DNA from: Streptomyces sp. H27-C3
GTDB lineage: Bacteria > Actinomycetota > Actinomycetes > Streptomycetales > Streptomycetaceae
NCBI RefSeq assembly: GCF_030063415.1
Contig: NZ_JASITA010000008.1
Location: 1 to 64,000, forward strand
Direction: 5' to 3'
Length of the DNA: 64,000 nucleotides
Made by a program: the position numbers and the translations under genes. Shown here piece after piece: positions 26,320 to 35,208 of this stretch (its first letter is position 1; each line of letters opens with the position of its first letter). The notes below the pieces were generated by a model. It was not told the origin of the DNA. It saw nothing but the letters and a program-made list of their open reading frames with translations, and did not search any database.

Positions 26320-27951
26320 TCAGGTCAGGGCGGTGATGACCTCTCTTGCCGCCCGTTCGCCCTCGGTGGCACCGCCTTCCATGAAGCCCTGGAAGTCATA
26401 GCTGCAGTGCTCGCCACCGATGTGGACGCGGCCCTGTGCGGTTCCCTCGTACTTGGCGTACTTGTGGAGGTAGCCGGTCGGCCAGTACGAGTACGCGCCG
26501 AGGGAGTACGGGTAGCGGTGCCAGGCCGAGAGTTGCGCGCGCCCGGTCCAGGCGGCTTTCGTGCCGGGGAAGAAGGCGTCGATACCCGTGAGCATCCGGC
26601 CCGCGAGTGCGCGTACGTAGGGGTCGGAATCGGTGGCGAAGGGGCTTGCCGGAGTGAGCGAGCCGGCCAGGCTGCCGCCGCCGTACTGGAGCAGGATGCC
26701 CGCGTTGCCCGGTTGGACCTTGGTGGTGTCCCAGGTCTGCTGGACGTCGGTGTCGGTGAAGCAGTCCCCCGCGGAGACCCCCGGCCAGGTGCCGGTGCCG
26801 CGCCAGGGGCGGCTGGTGAACTGCATGTTGAGCTTGGTGCAGTAGCCCATCCGGGCGTCGCGCAGCAGGTTCTTCATCAGCGGGTCGAAGCCGGCCCCGG
26901 TGAGGTCGATCCGCTGGAGGATCGGCAGTGGCAGGCACAGGATGGTGTGGTCGGCGACGACGGTCCGGGTGGCGCCCGCGTCGTTGAATGTCAGGGTCTG
27001 CGTGCCGTCGGCGGCGACGCGTACGGCGGTCAGCTCTCGGCCCATCACGAGCGAGCCGGCGGGCAGGGCCTGGGCGATGGCGTTCGGCAGCTGATCGTTG
27101 CCGCCGGTGATGTGGTAGCGCTCGTTGGACAGGCCCCAGACGTTGAAGTTGCCGGGGTTGGGCTGGTAGCCCATCAGCAGAACCAGCGCGAGCGCGGACT
27201 GCTGATCGGTGTCGGCGCCGTACTCGACGTTGTACGCGACGTCGATGAAACGGCCGAGCTGCGAGCCGTGACCGCCGGGAATCCTGGTCTCGATCCACTG
27301 GTACAGGGTCATGTTGTCGAGGGCGGTCCCCGCGGGGGTGGCCGAGTTCCAGGAGACCTCGCCCGCGTCCTGAAGGTCACGGCGCAGCGCCTGGTAGACG
27401 GCCTTGAAGTCCTCGTCGGCCTGTACGCGGGGGTAGTAGGTGCCGTTGAACCAGAGCACTTCCTCGGCTCCGTTGGGTCCGCCTCCGAGGAAGTCCTCGG
27501 TGGGCAGGTCGAAGCGGCGGCACAGCTCCAGGATCTTCTTGTGGCTGGTGTCGATCAGCTCGCCGCCGATCTCGGAGGTCTGCCCGTACGCCCACAGTGA
27601 GCGCTGGCTCCACATCCGGCCGCCGACACGGCTCGGGTTGGCCTCGTAGAGCGTGCAGTTCACCCCGGCGTCCTTGAGGGTGAGGGCGGCGGTCAGCCCA
27701 GAGATTCCGGCGCCGACGATCGCAACGCGGGCGAGGGTGACAGGCTCCTTGTCGGGGATGGCTTCGACCGCGTAGGCAGTCGCGCCTGCCGACGAGGCGA
27801 GGGCGGTACCGAGGCCCAGGGCGGCGGCCCGGCCGAGGAGTTGGCGGCGCGTGGAGCCGCGGACCTCGGCGACGGGCAGGTCGAGCCGGCGGGCGACGGC
27901 GTGTTCGAAGGCGAGCTGCCGGAGCGCGTGCATCAGTGGCGAACGGGCCAT
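26320..27951 (-). CDS. Flavin monoamine oxidase family protein, Tat-exported
   Basis: 543 aa. A twin-arginine signal STRRQLLGRAAALGLG with a hydrophobic stretch (about residues 33-62) precedes the FAD-binding Rossmann motif VAIVGAGISGLTAALTLKDAG at about 75-95 and GGRMWS, where the amine-oxidase GG motif sits. The late IHIGGEHCSYDFQGFMEGG motif holds the C-terminal FAD-binding residues of the amine oxidase/L-amino-acid oxidase family. It would oxidise amines or amino acids outside the cell, giving H2O2 and ammonia. It follows the APC permease gene by 15 bases with GAGAAGGAG as ribosome-binding site, so the two are co-transcribed. Confidence 0.92.
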   Translation of the reverse strand: MARSPLMHALRQLAFEHAVARRLDLPVAEVRGSTRRQLLGRAAALGLGTALASSAGATAYAVEAIPDKEPVTLARVAIVGAGISGLTAALTLKDAGVNCTLYEANPSRVGGRMWSQRSLWAYGQTSEIGGELIDTSHKKILELCRRFDLPTEDFLGGGPNGAEEVLWFNGTYYPRVQADEDFKAVYQALRRDLQDAGEVSWNSATPAGTALDNMTLYQWIETRIPGGHGSQLGRFIDVAYNVEYGADTDQQSALALVLLMGYQPNPGNFNVWGLSNERYHITGGNDQLPNAIAQALPAGSLVMGRELTAVRVAADGTQTLTFNDAGATRTVVADHTILCLPLPILQRIDLTGAGFDPLMKNLLRDARMGYCTKLNMQFTSRPWRGTGTWPGVSAGDCFTDTDVQQTWDTTKVQPGNAGILLQYGGGSLAGSLTPASPFATDSDPYVRALAGRMLTGIDAFFPGTKAAWTGRAQLSAWHRYPYSLGAYSYWPTGYLHKYAKYEGTAQGRVHIGGEHCSYDFQGFMEGGATEGERAAREVITALT

Positions 27952-27966
27952 GGCGGTGGCTCCTTC

Positions 27967-29535
27967 TCAGATGGTGGCGACGGAGGGGGCGGGGGCGTCG
28001 GTGCGCTGGGCGGCGTCTTCCAGGACGACGCGGCCGATGATCTCGTAGCGCTCGGGGGCCTTGAACTTCAGCCACAGGCCGAGTCCCAGCCCGCCGAAGA
28101 ACACCACCCCGACGATCCACGGGATCAGCGTGAAGAAGAACGAGTCGGCGGCGAGTCCGGCCGCGGTCTTCATGTTGACCAGCAGCAGGACGACCACGGC
28201 CGCCATGGCGATCCCGCCGATCAGCGGAGCCGTGAAGGTGCGGAACCAGTGCCGGTCCTCGGGGTGGTTCTTGCGGAAGTAGCCGATCACGGCGAACGAG
28301 CACAGGGTCTGGACGATGAGGATCGCCATCGTGCCGAGGATCGCGAGCAGCGTGTAGAGGTGGATGTACGGGTCCTGGCCCGTCAGCCAGAACAGTGCGA
28401 CCAAGGCGGTGGCGATGGCCGTCTGGACCAGGGACGAGACGTACGGGGACCCGTGCTTGGCGTGGGTGCGGCCGAGTCCGGGGTGCAGGAATCCCTCGCG
28501 GCCGATGGCGTACAGGTAGCGGGCGGCGCACTGGTGGAAGGCCATGCCGCAGGCGAAGGAGCCGGTGAGCAGCAGCCATTGGAAGGCGTCGACGGCCCAG
28601 GCGCCGATGAAGGTCTGGGTGGGCGCGAAGAACAGGTCGAGGGGGCTGGCGGAGGCGGACAGTTCCACGGACTTGGTGAGGCCGTTGCCGGCGATGGTCA
28701 TCCAGGAGACGTAGATGTAGAAGAGGCCGACGCCGACGACGGAGATCAGCGTCGCCTTGGGGATGACCCGTTTCGGGTCGCGGGACTCCTCGCCGTACAT
28801 GGCGGTGGATTCGAAGCCGACCCAGGACCAGAAGGCGAAGAAGAGGCCGAGTCCGGCGGAGGTGCCGGTGAAGGCGTTCTTCGGGTTGATGGGTTCCGTC
28901 GGGATGCCGTCCGGGCCGCCGCCCGCGATGAGCACGGCGGTGGCGACGGCGAAGAGGACGGCGATCTCGGCGACGAGCATCACGCCGAGGGCCTTGGCCG
29001 TGAGGTTGATGTCGAAGTGGGCGAGGGCGGCGGTGATCGCCAGCATGGCGGCCGCGTAGACGATCCACGGCAGGTCGATGCCGAGCTGATCGTGGACGGT
29101 GGTCTTGGTGAAGTAGGAGAAGACACCGACGATCGATGCCTCGAAGACGATGTACGCGAGGACCGCGAGCATCCCGGAGGCCATGCCCGCGATCCGGCCG
29201 AGGCCGTGCGAGATGTACCCGTAGAAGGCGCCGGCGGCGGTGATCCGCTTGGCCATGGCCACGTAGCCGACGGCGAAGACGGTGAGCACGACGGTCGCGA
29301 AGAGGTAGCCGGCCGGGGCGCCGATGCCGTTTCCGAAGCCGACGGCTATGGGGAGGTTGCCGGTCATCGCCGTGATGGGGGCAGCGGTGGCCACGGCCAT
29401 GAACACGACGCCGACCAGGCCGACGGAGTTGGCCTTGAGCCGCTGGACCTGGGGTGTGCCGGACGTGCCCGGCTGCGTGCTGGTCGTATCCGCGCTGACG
29501 GCCCTGCGGCCGCCCGCGCCGGTCTCCGTGCTCAT
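27967..29535 (-). CDS. APC-superfamily amino acid/polyamine permease
   Basis: 522 aa with about 12 transmembrane segments. The N-terminal FMAVATAAPITAMTGNLPI, with the unwound TM1 region, and the following GNGIGAPAGY stretch are typical of the APC (YhdG/YfnA-like) branch; FFAFWSWVGFESTAMYGEE is the TM6 region with the GFE motif. Ribosome-binding site ACGAGGAG before the ATG. Operon with the amine oxidase suggests uptake or exchange of the amine substrate or product. Confidence 0.92.
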   Translation of the reverse strand: MSTETGAGGRRAVSADTTSTQPGTSGTPQVQRLKANSVGLVGVVFMAVATAAPITAMTGNLPIAVGFGNGIGAPAGYLFATVVLTVFAVGYVAMAKRITAAGAFYGYISHGLGRIAGMASGMLAVLAYIVFEASIVGVFSYFTKTTVHDQLGIDLPWIVYAAAMLAITAALAHFDINLTAKALGVMLVAEIAVLFAVATAVLIAGGGPDGIPTEPINPKNAFTGTSAGLGLFFAFWSWVGFESTAMYGEESRDPKRVIPKATLISVVGVGLFYIYVSWMTIAGNGLTKSVELSASASPLDLFFAPTQTFIGAWAVDAFQWLLLTGSFACGMAFHQCAARYLYAIGREGFLHPGLGRTHAKHGSPYVSSLVQTAIATALVALFWLTGQDPYIHLYTLLAILGTMAILIVQTLCSFAVIGYFRKNHPEDRHWFRTFTAPLIGGIAMAAVVVLLLVNMKTAAGLAADSFFFTLIPWIVGVVFFGGLGLGLWLKFKAPERYEIIGRVVLEDAAQRTDAPAPSVATI

Positions 29536-30023
29536 GGCTCCTCGTTCCTGTCGTGAGGGCGCCCACTCTCACAGCACGTGACGCACGCCACAATCGGCAT
29601 ATGGTTCGGTAATTGCCCTGCGCAGCCGACGAGTTGTCGGCCCGGATGGGGACACTTCTGCCTCCGTAACCGCCCGGTGATTTACCCGGAACAGGACGGC
29701 CTGTATCTGCCCACAACAGGGATGGCCGGGCCTGGAACGTGGTTCAGCGGGGGTTCCACCGCGACCACCCCCGGGTCCAGCCCCTTGCGGTCGACAAGCC
29801 TGTTGCGCCCGCAACACCGCCCAGGCGCTGCCGGTCAGGCCTCGGAGTAGCGGTTCCGTCGAGCCGAGAAGCGGCTCGCAACGACGCGTGCCGCGCACGT
29901 GCCCCAGCCGTGCCCTTCAGGGCGGTAAACAGCGGTCAACACGAGTGTCGGAAGACCCGTCAAGGACCCCATCCGACCGGAAGAACAGCAGGTCAGGGCC
30001 ACTATCACCGATCCAGGCGGCAT
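29536..30023. other. Intergenic region before the second tRNA scar; no supported gene
   Basis: The permease promoter should lie next to 29536. GGCGGTAAACAGCGGTCA at 29921-29938 repeats the block at 18810. No coding frame has family motifs. Some stretches (29590-29700) are clearly lower in GC than the surroundings. Confidence 0.55.
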
Positions 30024-30068
30024 TGATTCCCAAGCTCAGAGCGCGGGTTCGATTCCCGTCACCCGCTC
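30024..30068 (+). repeat. Displaced tRNA-Gly(CCC) 3' half, second copy (attachment-site scar)
   Basis: Identical to 18914-18958 except C for T at 30042, and ending CTC then TCGG in place of CTCCA. The anticodon loop, variable loop, T-arm and acceptor strand are present and the 5' half is absent. Spacing of 11.1 kb from the first copy suggests an element or remnant between them. Everything to the right looks like stable chromosome. Confidence 0.85.
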
Positions 30069-30071
30069 TCG

Positions 30072-30106
30072 GAAGTAGGCCCAGGTCAGCGACCTGGGCC
30101 TACTTC
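30072..30106 (+). terminator. Strong hairpin after the second tRNA remnant
   Basis: A perfect 16-bp stem (GAAGTAGGCCCAGGTC and its complement) with an AGC loop, then GTTACCCC. Same loop and similar stem as the hairpin after the first copy, as expected for tRNA gene terminators. Confidence 0.85.
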
Positions 30107-30437
30107 GTTACCCCTGGCCCGCTTCGCTTCAGCCGGGTTGTGCCACAGGACAGTTGGAGCCTCTCGGAGCGGGAGGGGCTCGGCGATCACCGAGCGCGGC
30201 CGAGCAAGAACTACACCTGCGGATCGCTCTTCACACCGAGCTCGCCCTTGAGCGCAGGTTTCGATCCGGTCGGCGATGAACCGGGTGAAGTGGTTCTCCT
30301 TCCTGATCCGTACGACTTGCCCCCGAGGTCGTTGGAGCTCGGCGAGCTGATCTGGCCTGGTTTCCCTGTACGCCGTTGGGGTGAAGCCTCAAGTCGACGG
30401 GATTCCGGGCCCGGACCGAAGGGGAAGAACCAGCCTT
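30107..30437. other. Intergenic region, no supported gene
   Basis: About 330 bases between the terminator and the hydrolase start. Frames are open but show no family motif. The hydrolase promoter should lie at its right end. Confidence 0.5.
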
Positions 30438-31217
30438 GTGACAGGTCAAGTAGCAGGACACGTAATTCCGTACGAGGTACAGGGCAGAGGGCCCGAAAAG
30501 GTCCTCGCGCTTCACCACTGGCTCGGCGACAGGTCCAGCTTCGGCCATCTGCGGCAGCACCTGGACGGGGACGCGTTCAGCTACGCGTTCGTGGACTGCC
30601 GTGGGTATGGCAAGGCGATGGACACCCCCGGCACTTACACGATGGAGGAGGTCGCGGCGGACGCCCTCGCCGTGGCCGACGACCTCGGCTGGGACACCTT
30701 CTCGGTCATCGGTCACTCCATGGGCGGCAAGGCGGCCCAGCAGATGCTGCTGGACGCCCCCTCGCGGATCCGCTCGATCGTCGGCATCTCGCCGGTACCC
30801 GCATCCGGGTTCCCGCTCGAAGGGGAGATGTGGGAGCTATTCGTCGGGGCCGTGGAGGACCCCGGCAACCGCAGGACGATCTTCGATGTCACCACCGGCA
30901 GTCGGCACGACGATGCGTGGCTGGACGCCAGAATGAGCGGCTCGGAACTCTCCTCGCGGGCGGCCCTGCGCTCGTATCTCGAATCCTGGACGCGTGGTCC
31001 CGACATCCACGAGCTGGTCGAGGGAAACACGACGCCAGTGCTTGTCGTGGCCGGTGCGAACGACCCCGCAATGGGCCCCGAGACCATGCGGTCCACCTGG
31101 CTGCAGTGGTATCCGAACGCCGAGTTCGAGGTCCTCGACGATGCCGGCCACTTCGCCCCGGACGAAAGTCCGGAGGCCCTGGCGATGGTGATCGAGAGGT
31201 TCCTCGGCGCCAGGTAG
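30438..31217 (+). CDS. Alpha/beta-fold hydrolase
   Basis: 259 aa from GTG 30438, with GGGGAAG ten bases upstream. The oxyanion region is LALHHWLGDRSSFGHL (HxxxG-like), the nucleophile elbow is FSVIGHSMGGKAAQ (GHSMGG, Ser at about 97), the acid lies in PVLVVAGANDPAMG, and the catalytic His in LDDAGHFAPDESP. Typical of small esterases, haloperoxidase-like enzymes and MenH-like lyases; the substrate cannot be given. It is the first clear gene right of the tRNA scar. Confidence 0.9.
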   Translation: MTGQVAGHVIPYEVQGRGPEKVLALHHWLGDRSSFGHLRQHLDGDAFSYAFVDCRGYGKAMDTPGTYTMEEVAADALAVADDLGWDTFSVIGHSMGGKAAQQMLLDAPSRIRSIVGISPVPASGFPLEGEMWELFVGAVEDPGNRRTIFDVTTGSRHDDAWLDARMSGSELSSRAALRSYLESWTRGPDIHELVEGNTTPVLVVAGANDPAMGPETMRSTWLQWYPNAEFEVLDDAGHFAPDESPEALAMVIERFLGAR

Positions 31218-31248
31218 GTCGGGCCGGCCAAGCCCGTTCAAGTGGCAG

Positions 31249-31350
31249 ATGGTGCGGATAACTGTGCAGGACAAGCTGGAGTACTGGTGGATGCGGTCCG
31301 AGGACGCGGCCGGGGACGCCTGGCCGGCGTTGCGGGGGCGCCGGTCCTGA
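31249..31350 (+). CDS. Possible 33-aa small protein or gene remnant
   Basis: The short frame ATG 31249 to TGA 31350 encodes an amphipathic peptide (VQDKLEYWWMRSEDAAGDAWP). No clear ribosome-binding site. It could be the tail of a decayed regulator gene. Reported only as a candidate. Confidence 0.2.
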   Translation: MVRITVQDKLEYWWMRSEDAAGDAWPALRGRRS

Positions 31351-31455
31351 GCGGGTGGCGGCGACCCTCCGGGTGGGCAGGGGGGCGTCCCGGCGCACGC
31401 CTCCTTGGACCGTCCCGCTGATACACATCAGTGCCGCGCGTGATCAGCTACTGCG

Positions 31456-31920
31456 ATGGAAGCCATCATCGCCAGCGCGATAGCCGTCCTGGGGACGCTG
31501 CTTGGCTCAGGGATCACCCTCGCGTTTCAGCAGCGCACCGTCGACAGGGGCCACGAGTTCTTACGCGGCGAGAAGCTGCGGCAGGAGCGCCTGGACGCCT
31601 ACTCGACGTATGCCGGCGCGCTGGTGAACTACCGGCGTTGCCTGATTCACCTGTGGTTCTGTCTGCACGACCGGCCGCCCCGGGAGGATGCCGACGGAGT
31701 CCAGATCCGGGCCCACGACCTTCGATCCGCCGCCCAAGAGGCTTTGTTCCGTGCGCAGATGCTCACCGAGGACCAGGTTCTGAGCGAGGCGGCGAAGGCC
31801 GTTCTCGACAGCATCGCGAACCTGCACAAGACTGGCAGTCGGGCAGAGCTCGACGAACGTCGGACAGTCACCCGGGACGGCATCAGCGACTTGGTCGTCG
31901 CTGCCAAGCGGCATCTCTGA
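31456..31920 (+). CDS. Single-pass membrane-anchored hypothetical protein
   Basis: 154 aa. N-terminal transmembrane segment (residues ~2-24, EAIIASAIAVLGTLLGSGITLAF split by no charges), then QQRTVDRGHEFLRGEKLRQERLDAYSTY, a charged helix, and a long helical domain. No catalytic motif. Its layout matches the 16650 gene, though the sequences are not clearly homologous. Start ATG 31456 is weakly supported by spacing only. Confidence 0.7.
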   Translation: MEAIIASAIAVLGTLLGSGITLAFQQRTVDRGHEFLRGEKLRQERLDAYSTYAGALVNYRRCLIHLWFCLHDRPPREDADGVQIRAHDLRSAAQEALFRAQMLTEDQVLSEAAKAVLDSIANLHKTGSRAELDERRTVTRDGISDLVVAAKRHL

Positions 31921-32184
31921 GCCACACCGCTGGGCCACACCGCTGTGCAGCGCCTCTGGAGTGCGAACCAGAATCGCGCAGCGGTGAGGGGCCGCCACGT
32001 CCGCTCCTCCCGTATCGCCCCCCTCGCGGGAAACCCCCTGCTCACCTGTCAGTGCCATGCCATACGCTGCCTCCTAGCAGCCGCGCCCCGCGCGTCACCG
32101 CATGTCAGCGGTCATGTCCGGGCGTTGCGCGGCGCTCTCAATACCCGGTCATCCACCGGGTTTCCTTGTGGGGGGAACACCACT

Positions 32185-34134
32185 GTGCGTACGCGCAGCA
32201 TCTCGACCGCGACAGCGCTCGCGGTCCTTTTCAGCTCGGCGGCGCTGAGCGTCGCCGCGGCCGGTTCGGCTTCGGCCGCATCCGCCACCGTGGCCACACC
32301 CGGCGGCATCGTCGCGGACGGCGCCCTGAAGCGTGTCTTCGTCGGCGACCGCTCGGCCGGGAAGATCCTGGCCACCGACTACACCGGCGCCCTCGTCGAC
32401 TCGGTGAGGGGCATCAAGGGGGTCTCCGGCCTGGCCCTGTCCGACGACGGCGCCACTCTTTACGCGGCGGCGGAGGGCAGTCACGAGATCGTGGTCATCG
32501 AGGCGGCCACCCTCGACGTCAAGGCCCGCCACCCCGTCGCCACCGACACGGGCCCGCGCCATGTCGCCTTCTCCGGCGGCAAGGTGTGGTTCTCGTACGG
32601 CGACCAGTGGGACGGTGACCTGGGCTCCATGGACCCGACGGTCGGCCCGGCGAGCGGGATCGACCCGGTGGCACTGGAGCAGTTCCCGAAGTCGGGCAAC
32701 GCGGGGGTCTGGGGCCCGGCGCTGCTCGACACCGACCCGTCATCGCCCGGCCTGCTGGCCGTCGGCCAGACCGGCGTCTCCACGGACTCGATGGCCGTCG
32801 TCGACGTCTCCGGCGCCACTTCGCAGCTGACCGCCTGGCACCAGGCCGACTACACGCTGAACAAGGGCATCGGGGACATCGACCTCGTGCCCGGCGCCCC
32901 GCAGGTGCTGGTCAACGGCGCCCAGCGGAACGCGTACGCGGACGGGAAGTTCACCGCCGCCGGCTCGTACCCCTCGGGGCAGCGCGCCGACATCGCGGCG
33001 AACGGACTGATCGCGCAGGCCGGTGGCGCCCAGGTGGCGGTCTTCCGGCCCGGCGCCACCAAGCCGGTCCGTACGTACGCCACCAGCGCGACCGGCACGG
33101 CCGCCCTGACGTGGGCCCCGGACTCCTCACGGATCTTCGCGCTCGTGGGGACGGGCAGCGGCTACACCCTGGAGGTGCTCACCGACCCGACGCTGAACGT
33201 CCCGAGCCTGTCCGTGAGCGCCCCGTCGAAGGCCACGCGCGGCAAGAAGCTCACCGTGACCGGGAAGCTCTCGGCCACCGTGCCGCTGCCGAGCGGTGTC
33301 TCGCTGAAGGTCACCCGCACCGACCTGGACAGCCCCCGCGGCAAGGCGCTGGCCTCGGTCCCGGTGAAGGCGAATGGTTCGTACAGCTTCACCGACACCC
33401 CGCCGGCCGGCGGCACGGTCACGTACCGGGTCGCCTACGCGGGCGACGCCGGGCACACGACGGTCAGTGCGACCGACAAGGTCACGGTCTCCCGTACAAC
33501 GCCGACGCTGAGCGTGAACAAGAACGGCAAGCTCTACAACCACGGCGCCGACGTCTCCTTCACCGCGCACCTCGGCTCGACGTACAAGAACCGCACGGTC
33601 GAGATCTGGGTGGACCCGTACGGCGGTGACAGGCCCAACAAGCTGGTGAAGACCGGAAAGGTCAACTCCGGCGGCAACCTGTCGGCCACGGTGGACATGA
33701 CGCGGGACGCGGTCATCACCGCGGTCTTCAAGGGTGACGCGCGCACCGCGCCCAAGAAGGCGAAGTCCACGGCGTACGCCAGGGTCAAGATCTCCACCGC
33801 CGTCTCCAAGCACTACAAGACGGGCAAGATCGGCTCGACGTCGTACTACTGGTTCCACAAGAGCACCGACCCGGTCCTCACCACGACCATGAGCTACTAC
33901 CAGGGCCGTCAGCAGCGCTTCGACCTGCAGGTCCACTCCGGCGGCAGGTGGCAGTCCGCGAGCTCGGAGTACTTCGCGCTCGGCACGAACGGGAAGTCGG
34001 CCGTACAGCTGGGAGCGCCCGGACAGTCCGGGATCAAGGCGCGGATGCGCTCGGTGTACGTTAACGGGTCGTCCGGCGACACCGTGAACTCGACGACGAA
34101 CGGGCCCTGGAAGTACCTGTACTTCTCCAACTAG
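32185..34134 (+). CDS. Secreted beta-propeller and Ig-like repeat protein
   Basis: 649 aa from GTG 32185, after GGGGGGAACACC. A signal peptide ends in GSASAA (about residue 32). Residues ~35-330 are YVTN/NHL-type propeller blades (GIVADGALKRVFVGDRSAG, GVSGLALSDDGATLYAAAEG, GDIDLVPGAPQVLV). Residues ~335-560 hold two Ig-like (Big/SbsA-type) domains with the KKLTVTGKLS and NGSYSFTDTPPAGGTVTY patterns. The C-terminus is Tyr-rich and without anchor. Such proteins are exported and probably bind surfaces or polymers. A terminator follows at 34177. Confidence 0.85.
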   Translation: MRTRSISTATALAVLFSSAALSVAAAGSASAASATVATPGGIVADGALKRVFVGDRSAGKILATDYTGALVDSVRGIKGVSGLALSDDGATLYAAAEGSHEIVVIEAATLDVKARHPVATDTGPRHVAFSGGKVWFSYGDQWDGDLGSMDPTVGPASGIDPVALEQFPKSGNAGVWGPALLDTDPSSPGLLAVGQTGVSTDSMAVVDVSGATSQLTAWHQADYTLNKGIGDIDLVPGAPQVLVNGAQRNAYADGKFTAAGSYPSGQRADIAANGLIAQAGGAQVAVFRPGATKPVRTYATSATGTAALTWAPDSSRIFALVGTGSGYTLEVLTDPTLNVPSLSVSAPSKATRGKKLTVTGKLSATVPLPSGVSLKVTRTDLDSPRGKALASVPVKANGSYSFTDTPPAGGTVTYRVAYAGDAGHTTVSATDKVTVSRTTPTLSVNKNGKLYNHGADVSFTAHLGSTYKNRTVEIWVDPYGGDRPNKLVKTGKVNSGGNLSATVDMTRDAVITAVFKGDARTAPKKAKSTAYARVKISTAVSKHYKTGKIGSTSYYWFHKSTDPVLTTTMSYYQGRQQRFDLQVHSGGRWQSASSEYFALGTNGKSAVQLGAPGQSGIKARMRSVYVNGSSGDTVNSTTNGPWKYLYFSN

Positions 34135-34176
34135 CCCGTTGGTTACGTGAAAACCGCGTTCCCAGCACGAAGTGAC

Positions 34177-34202
34177 AGCCCCGGGTCGGACGGCCCGGGG
34201 CT
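34177..34202 (+). terminator. Terminator of the secreted-protein gene
   Basis: AGCCCCGGG pairs with CCCGGGGCT (nine bp, eight-base loop) some 40 bases after the stop codon. Confidence 0.75.
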
Positions 34203-34333
34203 CTCGCCCGTCCGGGGAGTGTGGGGCTGTCCCCGACCGGTCAGAGCGGGAGGACGCGGAACGCCTTGTGGCTGCCGAGCGGGCGCACGGCACGGAGGTC
34301 GCGGCGGTCCAGGGTGAGGATCGCGTCCGTGAC

Positions 34334-34708
34334 ATGAGCCTGCTGCGAGACTGGGCCGACGCCGAGGGCTGGAACCCGGGCCATGCCGACGGCCCCGCGT
34401 TCTTCGCCACCGACCCGCAGGGCTTCCTGATCGGACGCCTCGACGGTGAGCCCGCCGGACGCATTTCGGTCGTACGGTACGGCGCGGCCTCCCCCGAGGT
34501 GGCCGCCGCCCTGGTGGGCGCGCTCGCGGCCACCACATCGGGCGAGCCGGTGGCGATCGACGTGCCCGACTTCAACACGGCGGCGGTGGGTTTGGTGGAA
34601 CGGCTGGGTCTGGCACCGACGTTCGAGACGGCGCGCATGTACACCGGGCCCGCTCCGGAGATCGACCGGGCCGGCCTGTTCGGCGTGACGAGTCTCGAAC
34701 TGGGCTGA
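34334..34708 (+). pseudogene. GNAT acetyltransferase with the catalytic core deleted
   Basis: The N-terminal part (MSLLRDWADAEGWNPGHADG...FFATDPQGFLIGRLDGEPAGRISVVRYG) matches a ~280-aa double-GNAT family common in Streptomyces, and the C-terminal part (EPVAIDVPDFNTAAVGLVERLGL...ETARMYTGPAPE) matches its end. In the family ~130 residues with the acetyl-CoA loop (R/QxxGxG/A) lie between. Here VVRYG joins directly to an Ala-rich stretch, so the frame survives but the active site is gone. Could still be expressed; not expected to be an acetyltransferase. Confidence 0.7.
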
Positions 34709-34743
34709 TTGCGAGCCGACTTCAGGGCATTGGGGCCCGGTGA

Positions 34744-34774
34744 GGGGGTCCGGGGCAGTGCGCCCCGGACCCCC
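34744..34774. terminator. Bidirectional hairpin between convergent gene remnants
   Basis: A perfect 13-bp stem (GGGGGTCCGGGGC and complement) with a five-base loop, just after the GNAT remnant and before the VOC remnant end. Confidence 0.8.
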
Positions 34775-34781
34775 GGTTCAG

Positions 34782-35003
34782 CTACACGCCACCGCTGCCG
34801 TACGGGCGGGTGATCGCTTCCATGGCATGACCCGCGGGGTCCATGAAGTAGACGCCACGACCGCCGTCGTTGTGGTTGATCTCGCCGGGCTGCTTGCCGT
34901 GCGGATCGGCGAAGTACTCGGTGCCGGATTCCTTGACGCGCTGGAAGATCCCATCGAACTCCTCCTCGCTGACGAGGAAGGCGTAGTGCTGCATGACGAT
35001 GGA
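34782..35003 (-). pseudogene. C-terminal half of a VOC (glyoxalase/bleomycin-resistance fold) protein
   Basis: The segment QHYAFLVSEEEFDGIFQRV ... ADPHGKQPGEINHNDGGRGVYFMDPAGHAMEAITRPYGSGG is the second beta-alpha-beta-beta-beta module of a ~130-aa VOC family; NDGGRGVYFMDPAGH..E carries metal-ligand-like residues. The first module is absent: upstream the frame reads unrelated sequence reaching into the promoter of the divergent TauD gene. Probably a truncation caused by insertion or deletion at about 35005. Confidence 0.7.
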
Positions 35004-35208
35004 CTCCGGCGGAACGAGCGACTGCTCGGCGACCGGCGGGTCGACCTGTCCATGCTCCGCATGGCCGACGGAGTCAACCTCGCCCGTAAACGATGACGGG
35101 CCGTTCCGAACGGCCAGTTCGAGCACATTTCCCGGAGTCCGAAAGGCGCTCCTGACGGGTGCTGAAAACGACGCTACCTTTCTCCCGGCGCGCAAGGGGG
35201 AAAAGAGC

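Noticed and set aside
27841..29556. 571-codon plus-strand frame opposite the APC permease
   Set aside because: Gly/Glu/Asp-rich translation typical of antisense frames; no motif.
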